From Bacillus sp. EB600 (lineage in GTDB: Bacteria; Bacillota; Bacilli; Bacillales; Cytobacillaceae): a stretch of DNA of 64,000 nt. Positions within the stretch are counted from its first letter, which is position 1, and every line of letters begins with the position of its first letter. The translations under genes and the position numbers were made by a program. The stretch is taken from contig NZ_JAEVLT010000006.1 of NCBI RefSeq assembly GCF_024494385.1, positions 124,001 through 188,000 on the forward strand. The letters run 5' to 3'. This document shows, piece after piece, positions 43,101 to 50,808 of the stretch. The notes beneath the pieces are model-generated. The model was not told the DNA's origin. It ran no database searches and saw only the letters and a program-made list of their open reading frames with translations.

Positions 43101-43823
43101 ATGGTAGAATTATTATCAAAGGATGAATTTCGTAAACAGTTAGAGGAAGCAATTAAAGGAAACCATAGTCAAAAGGCTCCATTTACATTAGCTTGGGCTG
43201 AAGGAAAACTTGAAAGAGAACACTTCGCAAGATGGGCTGAGAACCATTACCACTATGTAGGACCTTTCGCTGACTACTTAGCGTATATTTACCACAACAC
43301 TCCAAATCAACAAAAATATGAAGCTGCTAAAGACTTTATCCTATCAAATATGTATGAAGAAGAAATTGCCGCAGATCGGCATACTGATTTACTAATTCGT
43401 TTTGCGGAAGCATGTGGGACCACTCGTGAACGAGTAACGAATCCAGATAATATGGCTACAACTACTTTAGGTCTTCAAAGCTGGTGTTATGCTGTTGCTG
43501 CTCGTGAACATTTCGTTGTTGCCACAGCTGCACTTGTTGTTGGGCTAGAATCTCAAGTACCTGATATTTACCGGAAGCAGACTCCCGCTTTAAGAGCACA
43601 ATATGGATTTACAGATGAAGAAATTGAGTTCTTCGATTTACACATCGTTTCAGATGAAATTCATGGTGAACGCGGTTACAAAATTGTTCTTGACCACGCT
43701 GATACTCCTGAATTACAGCAACGCTGTTTGGAAATTGTCCGTGTAGGTGCGAAAATGCGCCGGATGTACATGGATGGACTTTGGAGAGAATATCTTGAGC
43801 AGGATCTTGGAACTTTAGTTTAA
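43101..43823 (+). CDS. PqqC/CADD-like haem-oxygenase-fold diiron protein
   Basis: A 240-residue all-helical protein of the TenA/PqqC superfamily. It has the complete ligand set of haem-oxygenase-like diiron oxidases: Glu87 and His94 (E-x6-H, YEEEIAADRH), Glu150 (VVGLES), and His181, Asp185 and His188 in HIVSDEIH. The H-x3-D-x2-H spacing is that of Chlamydia CADD. TenA thiaminases and cofactorless PqqC lack this set, so an O2-using iron enzyme is likely. Nearby 2Fe-2S ferredoxins are plausible electron donors. Two operator sites lie upstream and a hairpin follows. AGGAGGAG precedes the ATG. The substrate is unknown; automated labels such as TenA would mislead. Confidence 0.85.
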   Translation: MVELLSKDEFRKQLEEAIKGNHSQKAPFTLAWAEGKLEREHFARWAENHYHYVGPFADYLAYIYHNTPNQQKYEAAKDFILSNMYEEEIAADRHTDLLIRFAEACGTTRERVTNPDNMATTTLGLQSWCYAVAAREHFVVATAALVVGLESQVPDIYRKQTPALRAQYGFTDEEIEFFDLHIVSDEIHGERGYKIVLDHADTPELQQRCLEIVRVGAKMRRMYMDGLWREYLEQDLGTLV

Positions 43824-43903
43824 TAATCTCAATAAAGAACTAAAGTGACGAAATCATCTTACTGATTCAGATATATAACTTCCTAATGAACCATCTCCTT
43901 ATC

Positions 43904-43957
43904 AGGCCGTCAAATAAATCTTGTAGGATCGAGGTTGAAAGTGACGGCCCGTTTTTA
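43904..43957 (+). terminator. Hairpin terminator
   Basis: GGCCGTCA (43905-43912) pairs with TGACGGCC (43942-43949), followed by GTTTTT, 80 bases after the diiron protein gene. The loop is long (29 bases). Confidence 0.6.
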
Positions 43958-44019
43958 CTTAAATAGGATAGTAGTAGATTCAGTATTAAAAAAAAGAAAT
44001 AATGGAAAAAGGTGATTGG

Positions 44020-45483
44020 TTGTTAACTACAGAACTTGTGACGTTCAAAAACTTTATTGATGGTGAATGGCAGGAATCGGCAAGTAATAAACTGATGTAT
44101 AGTGTTAACCCTGCAAATACAGATGACATTGTCGGGGTATTTCAAGCTTCGAATGAACAGGATGTAAAATTAGCAATTAACGCAGCGAATAACGCTTTTC
44201 CAAACTGGGCGAAAACAGCCCCATCTAAACGGGCTTCCATCCTAAATAAAGCGGCCGATATTTTGGAACAAAATGCTGGTCAATACGCGGAAGAATTAAC
44301 AAGGGAAGAAGGAAAGCACATCAATGATGCTAGGAATGAAGTGATTCGCTCGGCACAAACGCTTCGATTTTATGCAGTGGAAGGACAAACTCTTACAGGG
44401 GAAACCTTTCCAAATGATGATCCAAACATGAAAGTCGTAACGGAAAGAGAACCAATTGGAGTTGTAAGTGTGATTACTCCATGGAACTTTCCACTTTCTA
44501 TTCCTGCCAGAAAAATTGCACCAGCTTTAATTACGGGAAACACGGTTGTTTTTAAACCTTCATCGGATACTCCGCTAATCGCTTTACGTCTAGTTGAGGC
44601 ATTGCATCAGGCTGGTATTCCTAAAGGCGTCATAAATTTTGTAACGGGAAAAGCTTCTGAAGTAGGAGATCTTTTGGTATCCCATCCTGCTGTTAGGGCG
44701 ATTACTTTTACTGGATCGACGGCAGCAGGTGAAGATATCCACAAAAAGTCTTCTTTTACCACACGGACGCAGATGGAGCTGGGAGGAAAAAATCCGATAA
44801 TTGTCATGGATGATGGGGATATCGACTTAGCTGCTGACTTAACAGTAAACGGTGGATTTTCCTTATCAGGGCAAGCCTGTACCGGCACAAGCAGGGTAAT
44901 TGTCATGAAAAATGTGAAGGAACAGTTTATTGAAAAACTAATTGAAAAAACAAGCTCCCTTAAAATCGGAAATGGCTTTGAAGAGGGAGTAAAGATCGGT
45001 CCACTAGCGAATGAAAAACAACTGAAAAATGTCTTAAAGTATATTGAATTCGGCAAAGAAGATGGAGCCACTTTAACTTATGGCGGTGAGCGGCTGACAG
45101 CTGGGGAATTCCATCATGGCTTTTACATACAGCCAGCAATCTTTACCAATGTTAAACCTGATCATCGTATTGCTAAGGAAGAGATTTTTGGTCCAGTTGT
45201 GGCTGTATTAGAAGTAGATTCATATGAAGAAGCGATCAAGGTTGCAAACGAGGTGGAATATGGATTGTCGGCTTCGATTGTTACAAATAATCTGAAAATT
45301 GCAAATCGATTTACGAAAGACATCCAAGCCGGGACTGTGAAGGTAAATCGCACAACGACTGGGAACTTAATTAATGCTCCTTTTGGCGGCTTGAAAAAAT
45401 CAAGTACATCCACATTCCGCGAATCAGGAAGAGTCGGCTTGGAATTTTTTACACAACTAAAAACAGTCTACATTGGCTATTAA
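44020..45483 (+). CDS. Aldehyde dehydrogenase, ketoglutarate-semialdehyde type
   Basis: A 487-residue NAD(P)-dependent aldehyde dehydrogenase. Catalytic Glu253 is in MELGGKNP and the nucleophile Cys287 in SGQACTGTS. The C-terminal pattern (INAPFGGLKKSSTSTFRESG, then FFTQLKTVY) is that of alpha-ketoglutaric semialdehyde dehydrogenases such as B. subtilis YcbD. The start is probably TTG at 44020, which has AAAAGGTGAT well spaced; the ATG at 44002 overlaps that site. No operator-like palindrome is obvious right before it, but it lies between regulated genes. It may oxidise an aldehyde released by the pathway. Confidence 0.88.
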   Translation: MLTTELVTFKNFIDGEWQESASNKLMYSVNPANTDDIVGVFQASNEQDVKLAINAANNAFPNWAKTAPSKRASILNKAADILEQNAGQYAEELTREEGKHINDARNEVIRSAQTLRFYAVEGQTLTGETFPNDDPNMKVVTEREPIGVVSVITPWNFPLSIPARKIAPALITGNTVVFKPSSDTPLIALRLVEALHQAGIPKGVINFVTGKASEVGDLLVSHPAVRAITFTGSTAAGEDIHKKSSFTTRTQMELGGKNPIIVMDDGDIDLAADLTVNGGFSLSGQACTGTSRVIVMKNVKEQFIEKLIEKTSSLKIGNGFEEGVKIGPLANEKQLKNVLKYIEFGKEDGATLTYGGERLTAGEFHHGFYIQPAIFTNVKPDHRIAKEEIFGPVVAVLEVDSYEEAIKVANEVEYGLSASIVTNNLKIANRFTKDIQAGTVKVNRTTTGNLINAPFGGLKKSSTSTFRESGRVGLEFFTQLKTVYIGY

Positions 45484-45484
45484 A

Positions 45485-45600
45485 TGACAAAAGCGGAAGT
45501 GCCTGTTTAGTACAATGATCTCTGGGCGCTGGCCGGCTCAATGTGCCGCCGTCCTGGCGGCAACGTCGGCACTAGCACTTCCTATGCGGCGTAGCTAGAC
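45485..45600. repeat. Dispersed intergenic repeat, copy 3 (inverted, divergent)
   Basis: Begins AAAAGCGGAAGTGCCTGTTTAG, which corresponds to the reverse complement of the end of copy 1. The GC-rich middle contains an inverted repeat (GCCGCCGTCCTGGCGGC). No ORF; it fills most of the gap after the aldehyde dehydrogenase gene. Confidence 0.5.
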
Positions 45601-45628
45601 GAAATAAGAAATCATCGAGGAGAATAAT

Positions 45629-46108
45629 ATGAAATCAATCTTAAAATTAGAATTAGCAGAAGCAAAATTAATGATTGAAGCAGCTAAGAAAAAATCAGAG
45701 GAAATCAATGTGCTTGAAACAATTGCTGTTGTGGATGAGGGGGGAAACCTTCTTGCACTTGAAAGAATGAATGGGGCACGCATTACCGGACCGGAAATTT
45801 CCATTGCAAAAGCGTACACAGCTGCAGGTCATAAACGGTCTACCCATTTATTTAATAAGGAGCCGAACGGTCCGGCGCTTCCTGGAAATGAAGCATTTGG
45901 AATCCAACAGATGCTTCCAGGGAAATTCGCTATTTTTGTTGGTGGTTTCCCAATTGTTGTAAATAGTGAGGTGGTTGGTGGAATTGGTGTAAGCGGCGGA
46001 AATGGTGAGCAGGATACCGCAATAGGAACAGCGGCGTTGAAGGCGTTACAAAAGCATTTAGAAGGAAAAGGACTGGAAGTAATCACAGAAGCAGATATAA
46101 AAAAATAG
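45629..46108 (+). CDS. GlcG/HbpS family protein (DUF336)
   Basis: A 159-residue protein of the GlcG/HbpS (haem-degrading) family. Typical parts are ETIAVVDEGGNLLALERMNG, ISIAKAYTAA and GGFPIVVNSEVVGGIGVSGG. Members bind haem or cobalamin, or are encoded beside oxidative catabolic operons with unknown role (for example PduO C-terminal domain, GlcG). TCGAGGAG precedes the ATG. It follows the aldehyde dehydrogenase and precedes transporter genes. Confidence 0.85.
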   Translation: MKSILKLELAEAKLMIEAAKKKSEEINVLETIAVVDEGGNLLALERMNGARITGPEISIAKAYTAAGHKRSTHLFNKEPNGPALPGNEAFGIQQMLPGKFAIFVGGFPIVVNSEVVGGIGVSGGNGEQDTAIGTAALKALQKHLEGKGLEVITEADIKK

Positions 46109-46128
46109 GCATATTTTAGAATGATCTA

Positions 46129-46155
46129 GGACCTCATTTGTTCTAAATGAGGTCT
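46129..46155 (+). terminator. Hairpin after the GlcG-like gene
   Basis: GGACCTCATTT pairs with AAATGAGGTCT with a five-base loop. No T-run follows, so strength is uncertain. Confidence 0.5.
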
Positions 46156-46238
46156 CGATGAAAATAAATTTACGTAAGTTCATATTGTATCAAATTAGAG
46201 TGAGTAAATGGTTGTTTTTTTAGAAAGGGGAGAATCGA

Positions 46239-46835
46239 TTGAAACCCTATGTTGAATTAGCAGTTGGATTTGCCCGAACGGGTGTTACAGGCTATGGGGG
46301 AGGACCTTCGACGATACCGTTGATTGAATTTGAGGCTGTTCAAAAATATAAGTGGGTAACAGAGGAAGAGTTTGGAGAAATTTTAGCTCTGGCAAATACA
46401 TTACCTGGACCGATTGCAACAAAAATGGCAGCTTATGTTGGTTACAAAGTAAAAGGGGGCCTAGGTGCAGCGGTAGCAATATTGGCCCACGTTCTTCCGT
46501 CTATTATTGCGATGCTTGCATTGTTAGGGGTGCTGTATAGGTTCCGGAACTCTCCAATTGTGAGTGGGATGGTTCAGGGTGTTACTCCAGTGGTGGGATA
46601 TATGCTTGCAGAAATGGCCTATCGTTTCTACCAAAAAGGCCACAAGGGGTTAGGTTTATCGAAAATGCTCTTATTATCCGTTGTTTCTTTAATTGTTGTT
46701 CAATTTATTGGATTGCATCCAGGCATAGTAATTGCTGCATTTCTCGTTTCTGCATTTTTCATTGCGGCTCGTAAAGAAAAGTTTTCCAAAGGTTCGCCTG
46801 GAAAGGTGATTCAAATGAAGGAGAAAAGCTCATGA
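46239..46835 (+). CDS. Chromate transporter family, first half-size subunit
   Basis: A 198-residue CHR-family protein with six helices, about half the length of full ChrA. The family signature GYGGGPSTIPLIEFE lies near the start and LANTLPGPIATKMAAYVGYK follows. It starts with TTG at 46239 (AAAGGGGAG upstream) and overlaps the second half-size gene by four bases. In B. subtilis a similar pair, ChrS/ChrT (YwrA/YwrB), exports chromate together. In this island a different oxyanion or organic acid is possible. Confidence 0.88.
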   Translation: MKPYVELAVGFARTGVTGYGGGPSTIPLIEFEAVQKYKWVTEEEFGEILALANTLPGPIATKMAAYVGYKVKGGLGAAVAILAHVLPSIIAMLALLGVLYRFRNSPIVSGMVQGVTPVVGYMLAEMAYRFYQKGHKGLGLSKMLLLSVVSLIVVQFIGLHPGIVIAAFLVSAFFIAARKEKFSKGSPGKVIQMKEKSS

Positions 46836-47362
46836 TCTATTGGAATCTATTTTTATCGTTTTTAATTTCGAATTTACTGGGGTATGGAGGCGGTCCTGCC
46901 ATCATTCCTTTAATTCAAAATGATGTTGTCAATCATTATCATTGGATGAGTTTATCTGAATTTAGTAACGTATTAGCGATTGCGAACGCTTTACCGGGAC
47001 CGATTGCAACAAAAATGGGCGGTTTTATAGGTTATCAGCTGGGCGGAATTCCCGGAGCAATCGTAGCATTAGCTGCAACCATTCTTCCTTCCGCTTTGGC
47101 AGTTATCATATTGCTTAAATTTGTAAATTTATTTAAAGATTCACCCCGAGTTAAACTAATGACAAAATCAGTACAGCCGATCATTTTTGTATTGCTTGCC
47201 GTAATGGCCTACCAGTTCTTTTTCTCAGCCTTTGAAAAAAGTGGTGCAATTCACCTTGTCCTGCTGGCTTTTCTCAGCTATTTGACTTTAAGTAAGTTTA
47301 AAGTTCATCCTTCTTTTGTAATTATTGGTGCGTTATTTTATGGTGGACTCTTTTTATCCTAA
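46832..47362 (+). CDS. Chromate transporter family, second half-size subunit
   Basis: A 176-residue CHR-family partner. It keeps NLLGYGGGPAIIPLIQ and ANALPGPIATKMGGFIGYQ, matching the first subunit. The ATGA overlap with the first gene shows coupled synthesis; the two presumably form an antiparallel dimer. The second GntR regulator starts 52 bases after its stop, so the pair could be read through into that gene. Confidence 0.88.
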   Translation: MIYWNLFLSFLISNLLGYGGGPAIIPLIQNDVVNHYHWMSLSEFSNVLAIANALPGPIATKMGGFIGYQLGGIPGAIVALAATILPSALAVIILLKFVNLFKDSPRVKLMTKSVQPIIFVLLAVMAYQFFFSAFEKSGAIHLVLLAFLSYLTLSKFKVHPSFVIIGALFYGGLFLS

Positions 47363-47414
47363 GCTCAAAAAGATTTATAGCATTCAAAAAAACATTTTAT
47401 AAATAGTAGGTGTA

Positions 47415-48107
47415 GTGATGGAAATAACTTGGGAGGAAAAAAATCTATTATCAATTAGAGAACATGCATACCTATATTTAAAGAAAAATATCCTTGAGGG
47501 TGAGTTTCAAGCTGGAGACAGACTCATTGAAAGAGAGCTTGCAACAAAATTGAAAATTAGTCGTACGCCTATTCGGGAAGCGTTGTTTCGGTTGGAAACT
47601 CAAGGGTTTGTAAAAACGGTGCCTAGAAAAGGTGTCGTTGTATCTAATATTTCTGAAAATGAAGTAATTGAGGTATTTACGATTTTGTCTTCCTTGGAGG
47701 TGCTTGCGGTAAAATTAGCAGCTCAAAAAATGGATCACGAAACCCAACAAATATTGGACCAAAAAATTAAAGAATTAAGGGCATTGGAAGAACAAGCCGA
47801 AGAAAGCTTTAATATTGAGCACATTCAAATGAATCACTTGATTTATGAAGCGTCGAAAAGTCCTAAATTATATGAAATTCTTTCCGGTCTAAACGACTAT
47901 ATTCATATGGCAGCAAATATGGGTTATGAGACACCAGGCAGAAGGAAAGAATCATTAAAGGAACATATAGAAATTATGAAGGCACTTCGTGATAAGGACG
48001 TAGAAATTGCTGAGTATTTAATGAGAATTCATATAGAAAACTCTAAAAAGGCATATTTCACCTATATCGAGAGTTTAAAAATGGTGAAAAATAAAAGAAA
48101 AAATTAA
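47415..48107 (+). CDS. GntR/FadR family transcriptional regulator (second paralogue)
   Basis: A 230-residue FCD-type regulator. The DNA-binding half is nearly the same as in the protein at 34379 (SRTPIREALFRLETQGFVKT; PRKGV; EVFTILSSLEVLA), while the effector half is more diverged. Both therefore probably recognise the same palindrome but may respond to different ligands. GTG at 47415 and ATG at 47418 are both possible starts, with TAGGTG upstream. No operator-like site lies directly before it, in contrast to the first paralogue. Confidence 0.87.
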   Translation: MMEITWEEKNLLSIREHAYLYLKKNILEGEFQAGDRLIERELATKLKISRTPIREALFRLETQGFVKTVPRKGVVVSNISENEVIEVFTILSSLEVLAVKLAAQKMDHETQQILDQKIKELRALEEQAEESFNIEHIQMNHLIYEASKSPKLYEILSGLNDYIHMAANMGYETPGRRKESLKEHIEIMKALRDKDVEIAEYLMRIHIENSKKAYFTYIESLKMVKNKRKN

Positions 48108-48108
48108 A

Positions 48109-48139
48109 GCAGGCCGCTATAGTATAGGTAGCCTGTTTT
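48109..48139 (+). terminator. Rho-independent terminator
   Basis: CAGGC..CTAT pairs with ATAG..GCCTG and is followed by TTTTATTT, directly after the second GntR gene. Confidence 0.7.
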
Positions 48140-48269
48140 ATTTATATCAATCTCTGTCTAGATACATCAGTGTTGGTTTAAAACTTAATACTTTCTCAAG
48201 CTTCCAATAGAGAGCAAATAAGAATAATTTGAATACTTTCTATTGTCGTAATATTCAAATTATTATATA

Positions 48270-48280
48270 TTGTATACCAA
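48270..48280 (+). promoter_or_regulatory. GntR-type operator, site 10
   Basis: TTGTATACCAA, 28 bases upstream of the second ferredoxin gene. It marks the right border of the regulon. Confidence 0.6.
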
Positions 48281-48307
48281 GAAGATGATTTTAAGGGGGA
48301 ATTCTTT

Positions 48308-48661
48308 ATGCCAAATATTCGTTTTATAAATAGCAATAAACAGTTCGAGGTCCCTACTGATTCAAATGTTTTAAGAATGTCACTTCGCTATGATGGTGAG
48401 CTTCCGAACCGTTGTGGAGGAGGTATTTGCGGTTCATGTGTCTTTAAGACCGAAGAGGGTGCGGAGTATTTAGATAAAGTTAAAATACAAGAGAGAAGAA
48501 AGTTAGGTGAGGAATGGTTGGAAAAAGGGTATCGTCTTGGATGCCAGACATTTGTGACAACTGGGGATGTTACCATCGCTTGGGACGAGGAAGTTACAGA
48601 ACAAGTAAAAAAAAGAAAGCCGGATCGGCTTCAGAAGGAAGAAGTAAGTTCCAATAGGTAG
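48308..48661 (+). CDS. 2Fe-2S ferredoxin (second)
   Basis: A 117-residue ferredoxin with Cys36, Cys41, Cys44 (NRCGGGICGSC) and Cys79 (RLGCQTF). It is clearly different from the ferredoxin at 41725, having a longer, highly charged C-terminal tail (QVKKRKPDRLQKEE). TTAAGGGGGAA precedes the ATG. Its operator-like site shows that both ferredoxins are likely controlled together. It may serve a separate step or a separate reductase. Confidence 0.88.
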   Translation: MPNIRFINSNKQFEVPTDSNVLRMSLRYDGELPNRCGGGICGSCVFKTEEGAEYLDKVKIQERRKLGEEWLEKGYRLGCQTFVTTGDVTIAWDEEVTEQVKKRKPDRLQKEEVSSNR

Positions 48662-48726
48662 AGATTCCTTTACTTTATACACGAGAGTAAGAGTTAAAAT
48701 TCATATTGGGATAAAAGCCTTTAATA

Positions 48727-48770
48727 AAAGCACCTCATTCTTGGAGTTCTTCAAGTTGAGGTGTTTTTGT
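48727..48770 (+). terminator. Rho-independent terminator
   Basis: AAAGCACCTCA pairs with TGAGGTGTTTTT about 65 bases after the second ferredoxin gene. Confidence 0.8.
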
Positions 48771-48859
48771 GTTAAGGGCTATTTTGTTTGCCGATAATTT
48801 CCTCATGAATTTGAATCAGAAAGGGGTCTAAACCTTTCCATATAATAAAACTCAAATCC

Positions 48860-49140
48860 GGGTAACGTATACTCCATTTGCAGAGGTAACTTGTTCCTTC
48901 TATTCAAGCTTATTCGGTAACGTAGACGCTCTCTAGGTTCCCCTGTTCCTTCTATTCAAGTATGTTCGGTCACGTAGACGCTCTCTAGGTTCCCCTGTTC
49001 CTTCTTTTCAAGTTTATTCGGTAACGTAGACGCTCTCTAGGTTCCCCTGTCCCTTCTTTTCAACCATGTTCGGTAACATAGAAGCTTTCTAGAAACCCCT
49101 GTTCCTCCTTTACAAGCATGTTCAGTAACGTAGACGCTTA
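48860..49140. repeat. 52-bp tandem repeat, about five copies
   Basis: The phrase GTTCCTTCT (with small changes) recurs at 48893, 48945, 48997, 49049 and 49101, exactly every 52 bases. Each unit also contains TTCGGTAACGTAGACGCT and CTCTAGGTTCCCCT. The middle copies are nearly identical and the outer ones diverge. A partial degraded unit starts near 48860. No ORF runs through it. Confidence 0.9.
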
Positions 49141-49206
49141 GTAAAGTAATGTTAAAGATATTATTACTCAAATTTAGTAAACGATTCTGCTTTGAAAAAA
49201 TGCATT

Positions 49207-50486
49207 CTAGAGGAAAGTACTAAATGATCCCACAGTCGGATAAGCCACCGTCATCTTAGACAAAGCATAAAGAGCCCAACAATTAGGTGTAGGGGCTGGC
49301 TTCGTTACCGGGTGGATGTATTGGACAGGAATTGTTCTCTCCATGTCAAGTGAAGCGACAGCAATCTCCACTTTGCTCCGCGTATGGTTTCCCAATATAT
49401 CAATAGCAATACTGGAAAGCTTGATCATTATTGGGGTTACGCTCCTGAATCTATTTGGTGCTGATAAGCTCGGGAAGCTAGAAAGCGGTCTATCGGGAAT
49501 AAAATTTTTCACGATTGTTTTTTTATCATTACAGCATTGGTATTAATTTTTGGAGTATTTCCAGGAACCTCAGCTGTCGGTACAGGTGAGTTGGGCAATG
49601 AGCCTTTAATGCCAGGTGGGATAAAGGATATTGCAGGGATTATGCTGCTCGTTATTTTTGCCTATGCAGGTTTTGAAGTCATTAGTTTGGCCGCTTCGGA
49701 GGGAGAAAATCCTAGAAAAACCATTCCTAAAGCGATCCGTTATACAGTATATCGCTTGTCGGATTGTATATACTCTATGCTGCTGTCCTCCTTCCACTGA
49801 TTCCGACAGCGAGTCTTAATGAAAATATAAGTCCGATGGTCGCCTCGTTGGATCGGTGGGGGATTGGCTGGGCTGGTACGGTGATAAATCTTGTATTGAT
49901 TACGGCGATTCTTTCGGCAATGCGTGCAGCCATATTTGGACTAGGGAGAATGATAAGGTCGCTTACAAATGAAGGACATGCTCCGAGGTGGCTGAAAGAT
50001 GAACGAGAGGTCCCTTATCGTGGTATATTATTTTCTGGCCTTGCCATGCTTGTCGGATTAGGACTTGGCCTGTTGTTTCCAAGAGTTTTTTTGGTTTTGA
50101 TCACTTCTGGTGGATTTGCTTTGCTGTTTACTTATGCAATTATTATTGCAAGTCATATACGCTTTCGCAAAAGGAACGGCTGTCCTTCAGAAGGAAAGTG
50201 TCAAATGCCTGGGTATCCGTTTACTTCTTGGATTGCTTTAATAAGCATGATTATTATATTAATGAGTATGCCGTTTATTCCGGGACAGGGTACAGGTCTT
50301 ATAACAGGAATCGTAATGGTTATTTTTTATACATTTATTTATGTAGCAATGAGGTTTCGCACCAACTCTAAAGCAACTATTACAACTAAAAAAAGATTAC
50401 ATACCCGGAATGTTAAACCAAGTTTAGTAACTGAATTTTCAGAAGAGCCTTTCGAAAAAGTTACTGAGAAGGAGAAAAATAATTAA
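49207..50486 (+). pseudogene. APC-type amino-acid permease, broken
   Basis: Three consecutive frames carry one permease: 49290-49530 (GAGFVTGWMYWTGIVLS), 49537-49780 (VLIFGVFPGTSAVG; FAYAGFEVISLAASEGENPR) and 49764-50486 (SAMRAAIFGLGRMIRSLTNE to the end). Two frameshifts, near 49525 and 49765, break it. The first one or two helices are missing. Just upstream, 49207-49278 encodes the expected preceding segment (ALYALSKMTVAYPTVGSFS) but on the opposite strand. It resembles AapA/RocE-type amino-acid permeases and is not functional. Confidence 0.85.
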
Positions 50487-50498
50487 ACAAATAAATAG

Positions 50499-50540
50499 GT
50501 CAGTCCCCCGTTGTGTAAGAGCACAACACAGAGGACTGAC
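50499..50540. terminator. Imperfect hairpin between convergent units
   Basis: GTCAGTCC and GGACTGAC, with an inner GTTGTG/CACAAC pairing, form a stem after the permease pseudogene. No T-run follows on the + strand. Confidence 0.45.
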
Positions 50541-50652
50541 ATTCTTTCGTTTTCTCCGCTGCTGATAGAGGACGATTATGGAAAATGCAAAATTCTTCAT
50601 TACCCTTGTTAATGGTATGTGAACATGATTTCCTGCCATCTAAGCCGTAATT

Positions 50653-50808
50653 TTACTCTTGTTGTGGTGAATAAACCCCTACTGTTCTTTGGGATGAGAT
50701 TTGTTTTTGTGCTTTTACAACAGGATTACCTTGTTTTTCCTTAGCTTCGTGATTTTCCTTCGCTTTTTGTTCAATTTGGACAAGCTCCTCAGGCGTGTTT
50801 TCATTCAT
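50653..50808 (-). CDS. Hydrophilic 51-residue protein
   Basis: ATG at 50806-50808 on the - strand has AAGAAGGAAGTG upstream. The product is highly charged and Gln-rich (VQIEQKAKENHEAKEKQGNP), without membrane or signal segments, and ends SPQQE. It resembles in character the short disordered proteins of Bacillus spores or stress responses, but I recognise no family. It is shorter than usual cut-offs and may be missing from standard annotation. Confidence 0.5.
   Translation of the reverse strand: MNENTPEELVQIEQKAKENHEAKEKQGNPVVKAQKQISSQRTVGVYSPQQE

Noticed and set aside
44607-45071. Long open frame on the - strand inside the aldehyde dehydrogenase gene
   Set aside because: It is the mirror of a well-conserved coding sequence, rich in Ser and Phe, with no ribosome site.
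48860-49140. CRISPR array
   Set aside because: Units are contiguous 52-bp tandem copies without unique spacers, and no cas genes are in the window.
50439-50639. 66-codon frame on the - strand over the hairpin after the permease pseudogene
   Set aside because: No ribosome site, overlaps the pseudogene end and an inverted repeat, and its sequence is low in complexity.
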